DNA of 9,995 nucleotides. It comes from an uncultured Lachnospiraceae bacterium (lineage in GTDB: Bacteria; Bacillota; Clostridia; Lachnospirales; Lachnospiraceae). Shown one piece after another: positions 1 through 6,160 of this stretch; positions within the stretch are counted from its first letter, which is position 1; each line of letters starts with the position of its first letter. Location: contig CAJUED010000082.1 of assembly GCA_910585075.1 (NCBI GenBank), positions 1 to 9,995 on the forward strand, in the 5' to 3' direction. The translations under genes and the position numbers were made by a program. The notes beneath the pieces were generated by a model. It was given only the letters and a program-made list of their open reading frames with translations, did not search any database and was not told where the DNA came from.

Positions 1-108
1 GGAACATGATCCACGGTGCAAATGCAGAGCAGGCAAGACAGGATGCGGAGGGACTGTATACCATGCGGGTTCTGGGCAGGAATATGGCGTATATGCTGCG
101 CTGCTGTT
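1..108 (+). pseudogene. C-terminal remnant of a flavodoxin-family / NADPH-dependent FMN reductase-like protein
   Basis: The third frame is open from the left edge and encodes a protein-like stretch that includes GANAEQARQDAEGLYTMRVL and then GRNMAYMLRC. I recognise this from memory as the C-terminal region of flavodoxin-family oxidoreductases from gut Clostridia, cytoplasmic FMN-binding electron-transfer proteins. After about residue 34 the frame continues to position 197 but becomes unlike a protein tail (CYSWHMSWSGRQ). That part is a shadow of the DUF4405 gene, which begins to make sense in the second frame at about 98. The simplest reading is that the last 25-30 codons of the oxidoreductase were deleted together with the start of the next gene. 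The N-terminal part lies outside the window, so the fold and FMN motifs cannot be checked. The family call rests on memory of similar sequences and is moderate. Confidence 0.5.
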
Positions 109-112
109 ACTC

Positions 113-673
113 ATGGCATATGAGCTGGTCGGGCAGGCAGCCCATGAATGGATCGGCATTGGAATGTTTGCCCTTTTTGTCATCCACCATATCTTAAACG
201 GCAGCTGGATCAGAAACCTTCTAAGGGGGAGATACAATCCTGTGCGCATCATGCAGACAGGACTTGTATTATTGATACTTTGCGCAATGGCCGGCTTAAT
301 GGTAAGCGGAATTATCCTGTCCCGTCATGCGCTGTCTTTTCTTCCCATAAAAGGCGGGCGTTCTTTTGCGAGGAATCTGCATATGCTTTCCGCTTATTGG
401 GGATTTGTACTGATGTCCGTTCATCTTGGGTTTCATTGGAGCATGATGATGGGAATGGCAAAGAAGTTTTTCCCGAAACCGTCTGCAGTACGGAAGTGGG
501 TGCTGCGCATTCTGGCACTGGTGATTGCGGGATATGGCGGAGCATTCGGAGTCTTTCTTTGCAATGGATACATACATGACTTTTACGGCATACGGGACGG
601 ATGCAGAGCCGGCCGTCCTCGCAGCGCAAGACAAAATAAGGGAGCTGGAGGAATTATGGTCTGTTACAGATAA
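113..673 (+). CDS. DUF4405 membrane protein (cytochrome b-like), truncated at both ends
   Basis: The first ~140 residues are a typical DUF4405 heme-b-type membrane protein. They include AYELVGQAAHEWIGIGMF, then FVIHHILNGSW, an SGIILSRHALSFLP segment and a MLSAYWGFVLMSVHLGFHW helix. Paired histidines in the helices (HEW, IHH, NLHM, HLGFHW) are candidate heme ligands. Three or four transmembrane segments are visible. The ATG at 113 falls inside what is normally the first helix: the same frame reads VYAALLLL just upstream, so the native start is missing and no ribosome site is visible. After LVIAGYGG (about position 541) the sequence changes abruptly. The remaining ~44 residues to the stop at 673 are an out-of-frame reading of the ApbE gene. 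The last helices of the family are absent. I infer that two deletions left a broken gene, although a shortened protein could still be made. Confidence 0.7.
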   Translation: MAYELVGQAAHEWIGIGMFALFVIHHILNGSWIRNLLRGRYNPVRIMQTGLVLLILCAMAGLMVSGIILSRHALSFLPIKGGRSFARNLHMLSAYWGFVLMSVHLGFHWSMMMGMAKKFFPKPSAVRKWVLRILALVIAGYGGAFGVFLCNGYIHDFYGIRDGCRAGRPRSARQNKGAGGIMVCYR

Positions 674-1484
674 AAACAGTGATGTCTATGCGGTCAATCA
701 CAGCAGCGGGCAGACTGTAACGGTGGACTGGAAGACTGCGGAACTGCTTTCTTTTGCGCTAGATATGGCAGAGGAAACAAACGGAGCTTTGGAACCAACG
801 ATTTACCCGGTTCTGACTGCATGGGGATTTACAACAGGAGAGAACCGTGTCCCGGCAGAGACAGAACTGGCGGAACTTTTAGAAAAAGTCGGTTACGATA
901 AAGTTGAATTGAATAATGACCAAATTCAAATGGAACCCGGTGGTATGATTGATCTGGGTGCCGTGGGGAAAGGATATGCAGGGGATGAAGCGGCACAGAT
1001 TTTGCGTGAACGTGGTATTACCGCTGCATTGCTTGACATAGGGGGAAATATTCAGGCAATCGGGACAAAGCCGGATGGGAGTGACTGGCGTGTCGGATTG
1101 AAAGATCCCTTTTCGGGTGGCGTACTTGGAATCATTCAGGTTTCAGACGTGGCGGTGGTTACTTCCGGAAATTATGAGCGTTTTTTCATTGGAGAGGATG
1201 GAAAAGTGTATGGGCATGTTATTGATCCGGCAACAGGGCATCCGGTGGAAAACGGTATTGCTTCGGTATCAGTCATCGCCAGTGAAGGGAAATTGTGTGA
1301 TGCGCTTTCTACTGCGCTTTTTGTCATGGGATTGGAAAATGCACAGGATTACTGGAGACAGCGCCGGAATTATGAAATGATCCTGATTATGGAAGATGGA
1401 GATATATATCTGACAGAGGGTATAAGGGACAGTTTTTCCTTAAATAGTGAATATAGAAATATGAAAATCAATGTCATCGACTGA
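534..1484 (+). CDS. apbE: FAD:protein FMN transferase (ApbE family), N-terminus and export signal missing
   Basis: ApbE proteins transfer FMN from FAD onto a threonine of extracytoplasmic flavoproteins and normally begin with a lipoprotein signal peptide. This ORF shows the family core: SESFFAMDTYMTFTAYG at residues 5-21, EPTIYPVLTAWGF at 87-99, LGAVGKGYAGDEAA at 141-154, LLDIGGNIQAIG at 167-178, HVIDPATGHPVENGI at 228-242 and the metal/FAD-site region CDALSTALFVMG at 255-266. The C-terminal end looks complete. The signal peptide and lipobox Cys are absent. Upstream of SESFF the DNA is the DUF4405 gene in another frame. ATG 534 (or TTG 525) is the only plausible start and has no convincing ribosome site. 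If translated, the product would stay in the cytoplasm, away from its usual substrates. I infer a deletion-fused, probably non-functional gene. The aldo/keto reductase follows 18 bp later. Confidence 0.85.
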   Translation: MAEHSESFFAMDTYMTFTAYGTDAEPAVLAAQDKIRELEELWSVTDKNSDVYAVNHSSGQTVTVDWKTAELLSFALDMAEETNGALEPTIYPVLTAWGFTTGENRVPAETELAELLEKVGYDKVELNNDQIQMEPGGMIDLGAVGKGYAGDEAAQILRERGITAALLDIGGNIQAIGTKPDGSDWRVGLKDPFSGGVLGIIQVSDVAVVTSGNYERFFIGEDGKVYGHVIDPATGHPVENGIASVSVIASEGKLCDALSTALFVMGLENAQDYWRQRRNYEMILIMEDGDIYLTEGIRDSFSLNSEYRNMKINVID

Positions 1485-1502
1485 TGGAAGGAGGAGCAGT
1501 AA

Positions 1503-2657
1503 GTGATTTACAGGGATTTTGGAAAGACAGGGCTAAGGGTAAGCGCTATCGGCATGGGCTGCGAATATGTGTGGACAGCAGATGAGAAACAGATTTTTGA
1601 TCTGGTGCGTGCTGCCGTGGATGCGGGAATCAATTACTTCGATTTGTTTGTAGGGACTCCCACAACGAGGGAATATTACGGAAAGGCATTGAAGGGAGTC
1701 CGGGATAAGATATGCCTGGCCGGGCATCTGGGATGTGCCGATAAAGACGGACAGTATGTAAAAACAAGGGATGAAGCGCTTTGCAAAGATTTTCTGCGGC
1801 AGTTTTATGAAAAGCTGGATACAGACTACATAGACGTTCTGTTTCTGCATAACTGTGATGATGAAGCAGATCTGAATGAAATACTAAATGGCTGGATGTA
1901 TGCCTATGCCAAAGAGTTAAAAGATACCGGGCGCGTGGGATTTATCGGTCTTAGCAGCCATAACACGAAGATTGCACTGAATGCGGTAAAGAGCGGAAAG
2001 ATTGATGTGCTGATGTTTCCGGTCAATCCACTGTTTAATCTTCTTCCGCAGGATACGGCGGATGCAAGGATGAAGGGCCGGGAGGTAAAATCCATGACAG
2101 AGGAGGAAAAGGCGGCATATCCATCAAAGCAGGAACTTTATGAACTTTGTGGGAAGCAGGGCGTACCGATTGTGGCCATGAAACCATTTGCAGCGGGTAA
2201 TATTCTCAAAAGCCATGAAGAAGGGAGACTGAAAGGCTTATTAAGCCTTACGCCTGTCCAGTGTATCAGCTATGTCCTTTCGTTCCCGCAGGTGGCTTGT
2301 CCCGTTCCGGGATTTGCAAACGTAGATGAGTTGAATCAGTCATTGGCATATCTGACAGCGAGCGAGGAGGAAAAGGATTTCAGCGAAATTCAGGAAAGTC
2401 TGGTGGGGCAGTTCGCAAACCAGAGCATGTACTGTAATCATTGTCAGCCATGCCCTAAAAAGATTGACATTGCTGAAGTGACGAAACTGGCTGACATGGC
2501 GGAAAAAGAGATGACAGATGAATTGAGGGAACGGTATGCAGCGCTATTGGTGACAGGAGAGGACTGCGTTCACTGCGGCTCCTGCACGAGAAGGTGTCCC
2601 TTTGGTATTGATGCATCGGAGAACATGTGGAGGGCACAGAGGATTTTTGGATGTTGA
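1503..2657 (+). CDS. aldo/keto reductase-like protein with C-terminal 4Fe-4S motifs
   Basis: This 384-residue protein starts at GTG 1503 behind GGAGG (1489-1494 region), 18 bp after apbE, so the two are likely co-transcribed. Residues 1-300 are an AKR TIM barrel: GKTGLRVSAIGMGCE at 7-21, AGINYFDLFVG at 41-51, DYIDVLFLHN at 108-117 and VGFIGLSSHN after that. The C-terminus carries C311-x2-C314-x2-C317-P and a full C355-x2-C358-x2-C361-x3-C365-P motif, enough for at least one [4Fe-4S] cluster. Family knowledge suggests a cytoplasmic oxidoreductase exchanging electrons with ferredoxin or flavodoxin. Asp47 and His116 of the classical AKR catalytic tetrad are present. The positions expected for Tyr and Lys appear to be Thr52 and His75, so the chemistry may be non-canonical. 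The substrate cannot be inferred. Confidence 0.9.
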   Translation: MIYRDFGKTGLRVSAIGMGCEYVWTADEKQIFDLVRAAVDAGINYFDLFVGTPTTREYYGKALKGVRDKICLAGHLGCADKDGQYVKTRDEALCKDFLRQFYEKLDTDYIDVLFLHNCDDEADLNEILNGWMYAYAKELKDTGRVGFIGLSSHNTKIALNAVKSGKIDVLMFPVNPLFNLLPQDTADARMKGREVKSMTEEEKAAYPSKQELYELCGKQGVPIVAMKPFAAGNILKSHEEGRLKGLLSLTPVQCISYVLSFPQVACPVPGFANVDELNQSLAYLTASEEEKDFSEIQESLVGQFANQSMYCNHCQPCPKKIDIAEVTKLADMAEKEMTDELRERYAALLVTGEDCVHCGSCTRRCPFGIDASENMWRAQRIFGC

Positions 2658-2717
2658 GGCGGCTAATATAGAGATATATGCCTAATACAATATGAAAAGA
2701 TATTTACATTTATAAAC

Positions 2718-2750
2718 GAGTAATGAGCATGTGTTCATTGCTCTCTTTTC
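2718..2750 (+). terminator. Rho-independent terminator-like hairpin after the redox cluster
   Basis: GAGTAATGA (2718-2726) pairs with TCATTGCTC (2735-2743) through nine base pairs, including one G-T wobble. The loop is 8 nt, and a short T-rich run TCTTTTC follows. An outer pair, ATGAAAAGA (2692-2700) with TCTTTTCAT (2744-2752), could extend the structure on a 17-nt bulge. It sits 60 bp after the aldo/keto reductase stop. The T tract is short, so efficiency is uncertain. Confidence 0.55.
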
Positions 2751-2767
2751 ATGTATAGGGGAATAGC

Positions 2768-2796
2768 GCATTGCGTCATGATATAGGTCGCAATGC
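2768..2796. promoter_or_regulatory. Perfect inverted repeat upstream of the XRE gene, candidate operator
   Basis: GCATTGCG (2768-2775) and CGCAATGC (2789-2796) form perfect 8-bp arms separated by 13 bp. They lie 58-86 bp before the XRE start. The 21-bp centre-to-centre spacing places both arms on one helix face, as for a dimeric repressor. No T run follows, so an operator is likelier than a terminator. That the adjacent XRE protein binds it is inference. Confidence 0.45.
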
Positions 2797-2820
2797 AATC
2801 TGTTTATCAATACCTTGCGT

Positions 2821-2846
2821 TGCTATGATTAGCATAATAGCGAGGT
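2821..2846 (+). promoter_or_regulatory. Candidate -10 region and second inverted repeat at the XRE promoter
   Basis: TGCTA-TGAT-TAGCA (2821-2834) is a perfect 5-bp inverted repeat that overlaps a good -10-like hexamer TATGAT (2824-2829). A convincing -35 is not visible 17 bp upstream. A repressor bound here would block RNA polymerase directly, suggesting autoregulation. A weak ribosome site GCGAGG (2840-2845) precedes the ATG at 2854. Confidence 0.4.
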
Positions 2847-2853
2847 ATAAAGC

Positions 2854-3192
2854 ATGAGAGCAGAGAAAAAAGAAATCAATATACAGATAGGGAAACGGTT
2901 GCAAAACGCCAGAAAAAACGGCGGATATACACAGGAGACTTTTGCAGAAACGCTGGATGTAAGCGTGGAGCATTACCGCAAGCTGGAAAGCGGCGCCTAC
3001 GGTCTGCAGCCGGAAAAGATGCTGGTACTGTACGAAGCATACAGGATCGATCCGACTTACCTGATTACCGGTGAAAAGAGAGAGACTTTTGATCTGGAGG
3101 CGTTTCTCGCCAACAGCAGCAGGGAAGAACGGGATGAGTTTATCGGGCAGACACTTTCGTACATGAAGAAGCTGATGACAGGGCAGCCGTAA
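2854..3192 (+). CDS. XRE/Cro-CI family helix-turn-helix regulator
   Basis: This is a 112-residue cytoplasmic DNA-binding protein. Residues 8-65 are a standard XRE HTH: INIQIGKRLQNARKNGGYTQ, then ETFAETLDVSVEHYRKLESG (recognition helix around VSVEHYRKLE) and PEKMLVLYEAYRIDPTYLITG. The remaining 40 residues (DLEAFLANSSREERDEFIGQ and a short helix) are a small dimerisation-like tail with no ligand domain. The start ATG 2854 has only a weak ribosome site (GCGAGG) and is the first in-frame ATG. The stop lies 53 bp before the response regulator start, so it is likely the first gene of the quorum-sensing operon. Two inverted repeats upstream are candidate operators for autorepression. Family membership is certain; its targets are not known from the sequence. 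Confidence 0.9.
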   Translation: MRAEKKEINIQIGKRLQNARKNGGYTQETFAETLDVSVEHYRKLESGAYGLQPEKMLVLYEAYRIDPTYLITGEKRETFDLEAFLANSSREERDEFIGQTLSYMKKLMTGQP

Positions 3193-3245
3193 AGACAAGG
3201 GCTTCCCCTCTGTGTATTTATGACATGTGTATGGAGGTGGAATGG

Positions 3246-3950
3246 ATGAAAATAGCTGTCTGTGACGATGACCCAAAAGCGGTCGAGATATTTGGCAGGT
3301 ATGCGGCGGCAGTCATTGAATATGCCTTTACCTATGAATTTTACCAGAATCCGGCGGAAATGCTTGCGGCATATGCCGGACAGGAGCAGGGACCGGACAT
3401 GTATGTTCTTGATATAGAGATGCCGGGAATGGACGGACTTGCCGTGGCGCGGGAAATCAGGAACAGGGATTCCAAAGCGCTGATCGTGTTCCTGACCAGC
3501 TTTACCAAATATATGCCGGATGTGTTTGAGGTAGTTACCTTTGATTACATACAGAAGCCCATCACGATCGAGCGGCTGAGGCTTCTGCTGGAAAAGGCGG
3601 AAACCTATCTTGGAATGACAAATCAGAGTTTTTCTTTCAGCTACGGCAGGAGCCGCTACAGTCTTAAGTTTGACGAAATCCTTTATCTGGAGAAAAGAGG
3701 GCGTCAGGCTCTTATCCATACAGAAGACACCATATACAGGACGAACATGACAACAAAAGAAATATGGGAATGTTTAGATGAGAGGATGTTTGCCGCCATA
3801 CACGGCTCTTTTATCGTGAACCTGAAACATGTGAAATCTGCTTCGGGCGGGGCAGTGTGCCTGTCGGACGGCAGAGAGCTTGCGGTCACCAGAGGATACC
3901 GGAAGAGCCTTGCTGAAAAGCACATGGCATTTGTGCAGGGAGGGATGTGA
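3246..3950 (+). CDS. LytTR-family response regulator (AgrA-like)
   Basis: This is a 234-residue response regulator. The receiver domain covers residues 1-118, with the acidic pocket at D7/D8 in CDDDP, phosphoacceptor D56 in YVLDIEMPGMDG, the switch region FLTSFTKY and a conserved lysine in FDYIQKP. A LytTR DNA-binding domain spans about 125-232 (FSYGRSRYSLKFDEILYLEK, IHGSFIVNLKHV, RGYRKSLAEK). This is the AgrA/VirR type, which typically binds direct repeats upstream of peptide-signal genes. I chose ATG 3246 because GGAGG (3233-3237) sits at ideal distance; in-frame ATGs at 3225 and 3231 are too close to or upstream of that site. The histidine kinase starts 1 bp after the stop, so the two are translationally coupled and form a two-component pair. 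The likely target is the direct repeat before agrD at 5286-5317. Confidence 0.92.
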   Translation: MKIAVCDDDPKAVEIFGRYAAAVIEYAFTYEFYQNPAEMLAAYAGQEQGPDMYVLDIEMPGMDGLAVAREIRNRDSKALIVFLTSFTKYMPDVFEVVTFDYIQKPITIERLRLLLEKAETYLGMTNQSFSFSYGRSRYSLKFDEILYLEKRGRQALIHTEDTIYRTNMTTKEIWECLDERMFAAIHGSFIVNLKHVKSASGGAVCLSDGRELAVTRGYRKSLAEKHMAFVQGGM

Positions 3951-3951
3951 C

Positions 3952-5247
3952 ATGGCGCTGTACGGGGTCCGGCTGTTAATTAATATTTTTGACCTGTGCA
4001 TCTACTGGCGGTTTCTGGAAGTATTTCTGGGAAAGCGGAAGACTTCAGTAGAAACTGCCATTGTGTTTCTTGCAGTATGCGAAATAGCCGGAAGTGCAGT
4101 CAATGAGCTAGGGATTAACTGGCTGAATTTCATTGCACTGGCAGTTATTTTGGGGATATTTATATGCCAGTATCAGGGGAAAATATCTGCAAAAGTAATC
4201 GCGGTACTGCTGTATATGGGACTTGTGGTGGTGGCGGAGCCGGCAGGGTATGTTATATACAGGCTGTTTGAGTTTGAATTTATCAGGGATGTGGATGCGG
4301 CATATTATTTTATGGCATTTGCCGTTGTGTTATTCCGCGCGGTTATGGTAGAAATATTCTGCCACATTAAAACAGGGAAACGGCTTCGGGTATCTGCAAT
4401 CCCAAAGGAAGTGGCATATATGCTGATTTTTATCCCGTCTGCAAGTCTGGTCTGCTGTTTTCTGGTAATGGAAGTGGCGGAAGAACTAATATCGGTACGG
4501 ACAGTGATACTGTGCATATGCATTATTTTTGCCATTGTTATTACTAACTATGTGGTTTTTCTGATGATAGAAAAATATACCGACATAGAAGAAAAGCGCT
4601 ATGAAGAGGAACTGGTGTTGAGTGAGGTTGCCTACCAGAACGAGTATTATGAAGACATGGAGAAATATCAGGAACAGATACAGGATATCAGGCATGACAT
4701 GAAAAACCGCCTTGCAGCGCTTTATGATGCGGCAGAGGAGGGAAACAGCAGCGTGATGACGGCGGCGTTAAAGGAAATGCTGGAAGATATCAGTCTGGCG
4801 GAAGACATCATCTATTCTGCCAATCCTGTTTTAAATTCCATCCTGAAACTGAAGGCGGCGAAAGCGAAGGAAAGCAGCATAAAAACCGACATACAGGTGT
4901 TTATCCCCAAGCGGCTGTCCATTGAAACTGGAGATATGGGCGTCCTGTATGGAAACCTGTTAGATAATGCTATTGAAGCGTGCCGCCAGATCAGGACGGA
5001 GGAAAGGCATCTTGCATTTGAGACAAAATATCAGGAAGGGAATCTTTTTATTCTGGTAAGGAACAGTAAGACAGGAGAGGAAAAGAGGCGGCTTGCCACG
5101 ACGAAAACAGATAAAAGGAAACACGGCAGGGGAATCCGGGCAGTGCGCAGGGTGGCGGAGAAATATGGCGGAACACTGCTTCTGGAAGATTTGGGAAATA
5201 TATTTGAGGCAAAACTGCTGCTGACAGGAGTGGCTCGACTGGAGTAA
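3952..5247 (+). CDS. GHKL sensor histidine kinase (AgrC-like)
   Basis: This 431-residue membrane kinase is predicted to sense the peptide made from the downstream AgrD-like precursor. Residues 1-207 are strongly hydrophobic, with about six membrane segments (around 6-26, 33-52, 57-74, 82-104, 116-138, 153-173 and 182-207; exact number uncertain). A coiled-coil-like linker follows (210-245). The H-box is QDIRHDMKNRLAAL, with phosphorylated H248. The N-box is YGNLLDNAIEAC (333-344). The nucleotide-binding G-box is KHGRGIRAVRRVAEKYGG (390-407), matching the HATPase_c_5 type of AgrC-like kinases. ATG 3952 is chosen because GGGAGGG lies just upstream and the first helix begins at once; upstream in-frame ATGs lie inside the response regulator gene. 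The stop is 132 bp before agrD. No terminator is visible in that gap. Confidence 0.92.
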   Translation: MALYGVRLLINIFDLCIYWRFLEVFLGKRKTSVETAIVFLAVCEIAGSAVNELGINWLNFIALAVILGIFICQYQGKISAKVIAVLLYMGLVVVAEPAGYVIYRLFEFEFIRDVDAAYYFMAFAVVLFRAVMVEIFCHIKTGKRLRVSAIPKEVAYMLIFIPSASLVCCFLVMEVAEELISVRTVILCICIIFAIVITNYVVFLMIEKYTDIEEKRYEEELVLSEVAYQNEYYEDMEKYQEQIQDIRHDMKNRLAALYDAAEEGNSSVMTAALKEMLEDISLAEDIIYSANPVLNSILKLKAAKAKESSIKTDIQVFIPKRLSIETGDMGVLYGNLLDNAIEACRQIRTEERHLAFETKYQEGNLFILVRNSKTGEEKRRLATTKTDKRKHGRGIRAVRRVAEKYGGTLLLEDLGNIFEAKLLLTGVARLE

Positions 5248-5285
5248 GCTGTGTAAGAAAGGTGAAGCTGTATATCAACAATGCA

Positions 5286-5317
5286 ACTTATTACAGCGAA
5301 CGTAAGACTTATTACAG
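5286..5317 (+). promoter_or_regulatory. Perfect 11-bp direct repeat, probable LytTR-regulator binding site
   Basis: ACTTATTACAG occurs at 5286-5296 and again, identically, at 5307-5317, with a period of exactly 21 bp (two helical turns). LytTR regulators such as AgrA and VirR are known to bind paired direct repeats with this spacing just upstream of weak promoters. A weak -35-like TTGTAT (5323-5328), 16 bp, and a -10-like TAGAGT (5345-5350) follow. Activation of agrD-agrB by the encoded response regulator is the inference. Confidence 0.7.
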
Positions 5318-5379
5318 ATAGATTGTATTTTTTCGGTCAGATGATAGAGTGGAAACATCAAATATAAGGAGGTGCTTCC

Positions 5380-5547
5380 ATGCAGAAGAAATTTGGGAAA
5401 CTGCTGTATAAAGCAGGCGGCAGTATGATGACCGGAATGGCGGCTATGGCACTCATGGTGACGGCCTTTGCAACGAACCACTGCTGTATGTGGTTTTTTG
5501 GGCAGGATGAAATGCCGGAAAACGCAGAGAAACTGAGGAAGTTTTAA
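5380..5547 (+). CDS. agrD: AgrD-like cyclic (thio)lactone autoinducer propeptide
   Basis: This 55-residue precursor peptide is preceded by AAGGAGG (5367-5373) and an ATG at 5380. It has the three AgrD parts: a basic amphipathic leader (MQKKFGKLLYKAGG), a hydrophobic segment of small residues and methionines to about residue 32, and a core followed by an acidic tail (QDEMPENAEKLRKF). The core is NHCCMWFFG. By alignment with the clostridial pattern (Cys, four residues, then a Q-P-E-x-P-type tail), the likely ring is C36-M-W-F-F40, cleaved before G41 by AgrB. C35 would be exocyclic or an alternative nucleophile. The stop codon TAA overlaps the ATG of agrB (TAATG), so translation is coupled. It lies downstream of the direct-repeat promoter. 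The family assignment is strong from architecture and neighbours; the exact mature peptide is inferred. Confidence 0.9.
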   Translation: MQKKFGKLLYKAGGSMMTGMAAMALMVTAFATNHCCMWFFGQDEMPENAEKLRKF

Positions 5548-6125
5548 TGTCCGGGTGGTTGAGCCGCCGGATGGCAGAACGGGGTATTATAAAAGAAGAG
5601 GACAGGGAGATATATCAGTTTGGAATACGGAATGGGTTTATCATGCTGTTAAACATTGCTACGGCGTTCTTAATCGGACTGTTCACAGAACAGCTTCTGG
5701 TGGTATATGTGTTCACGGTTTCTTTTATGATGCTTCGGAGCTTTACCGGCGGTTATCACTGTGACAGCAGGCTGTTCTGTTATATCGGATCAAACCTTGT
5801 CCTGTTTATCCCGGTGTATACGGGCAGCCTGTTTGTCAGGATGCCCGTCCCGGCTGTGCTGCTTACGCTGGCAGCCGCATTGGGGATTGTACTGGCGCTC
5901 AGTCCCATGAACAGCAAGAACAGGAAACTTGACCAGACAGAGAAAAAGCATTTTGGCAGACGGGCAAGGGTCACGGCAGCTCTGCAGACGGCGGTGTTCT
6001 TCCTGCTGCGGCATCTGGGATATCCAGACTGTTCATACGCCGTTTACTCGTGCATCTGTATTATTTCTGTCTGTATGCTGGCGGGTAAAATCCAGCTGTA
6101 TATACAACTTCATATGGATAAATAA
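5547..6125 (+). CDS. agrB: AgrB-like peptidase / autoinducer-processing membrane protein
   Basis: This 192-residue polytopic membrane cysteine peptidase cleaves the AgrD tail and cyclises the peptide. The catalytic pair H71 and C78 in FTGGYHCDSRLFCYIGS keeps the 7-residue spacing of staphylococcal AgrB H77/C84, and R64-SFTGG is the conserved context. Residues 1-28 are a cytoplasmic amphipathic start. About five or six hydrophobic segments follow (30-62, 80-95, 102-117, 143-155, 163-182). The conserved cytoplasmic loop SPMNSKNRKLDQTEKKHF sits at about 119-136. The ATG overlaps the agrD stop by one base; no separate strong ribosome site is needed. The gene order (regulator, kinase, propeptide, peptidase) differs from the staphylococcal B-D-C-A order. 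A strong terminator overlaps its stop codon. Confidence 0.93.
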   Translation: MSGWLSRRMAERGIIKEEDREIYQFGIRNGFIMLLNIATAFLIGLFTEQLLVVYVFTVSFMMLRSFTGGYHCDSRLFCYIGSNLVLFIPVYTGSLFVRMPVPAVLLTLAAALGIVLALSPMNSKNRKLDQTEKKHFGRRARVTAALQTAVFFLLRHLGYPDCSYAVYSCICIISVCMLAGKIQLYIQLHMDK

Positions 6126-6160
6126 AAAACTTCCGGGGAAATCAAAACCGGAAGTTTTTT
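6124..6160 (+). terminator. Strong rho-independent terminator after agrB
   Basis: AAAAAACTTCCGG (6124-6136) and CCGGAAGTTTTTT (6148-6160) form a perfect 13-bp stem with an 11-nt loop. It starts within the agrB stop codon and ends in six T. The A tract on the other side could also stop minus-strand transcription, so it may be bidirectional and serve the convergent ORF at 6271-6537. Confidence 0.92.

Noticed and set aside
2776..3719. Two long minus-strand ORFs (166 and 220 codons) opposite the XRE and response regulator genes
   Set aside because: Composition is rich in His, Arg, Ser and Cys with no motifs, and the plus-strand genes in the same place have clear families and ribosome sites.
3880..3951. 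N-terminal extension of the sensor kinase reading frame
   Set aside because: It lies inside the response regulator gene, is polar and unlike an AgrC start, and ATG 3952 has a good ribosome site.
5275..5481. 68-codon minus-strand ORF opposite agrD
   Set aside because: It is antisense to the well-supported agrD gene and its promoter, with His- and Cys-rich composition and no ribosome site.
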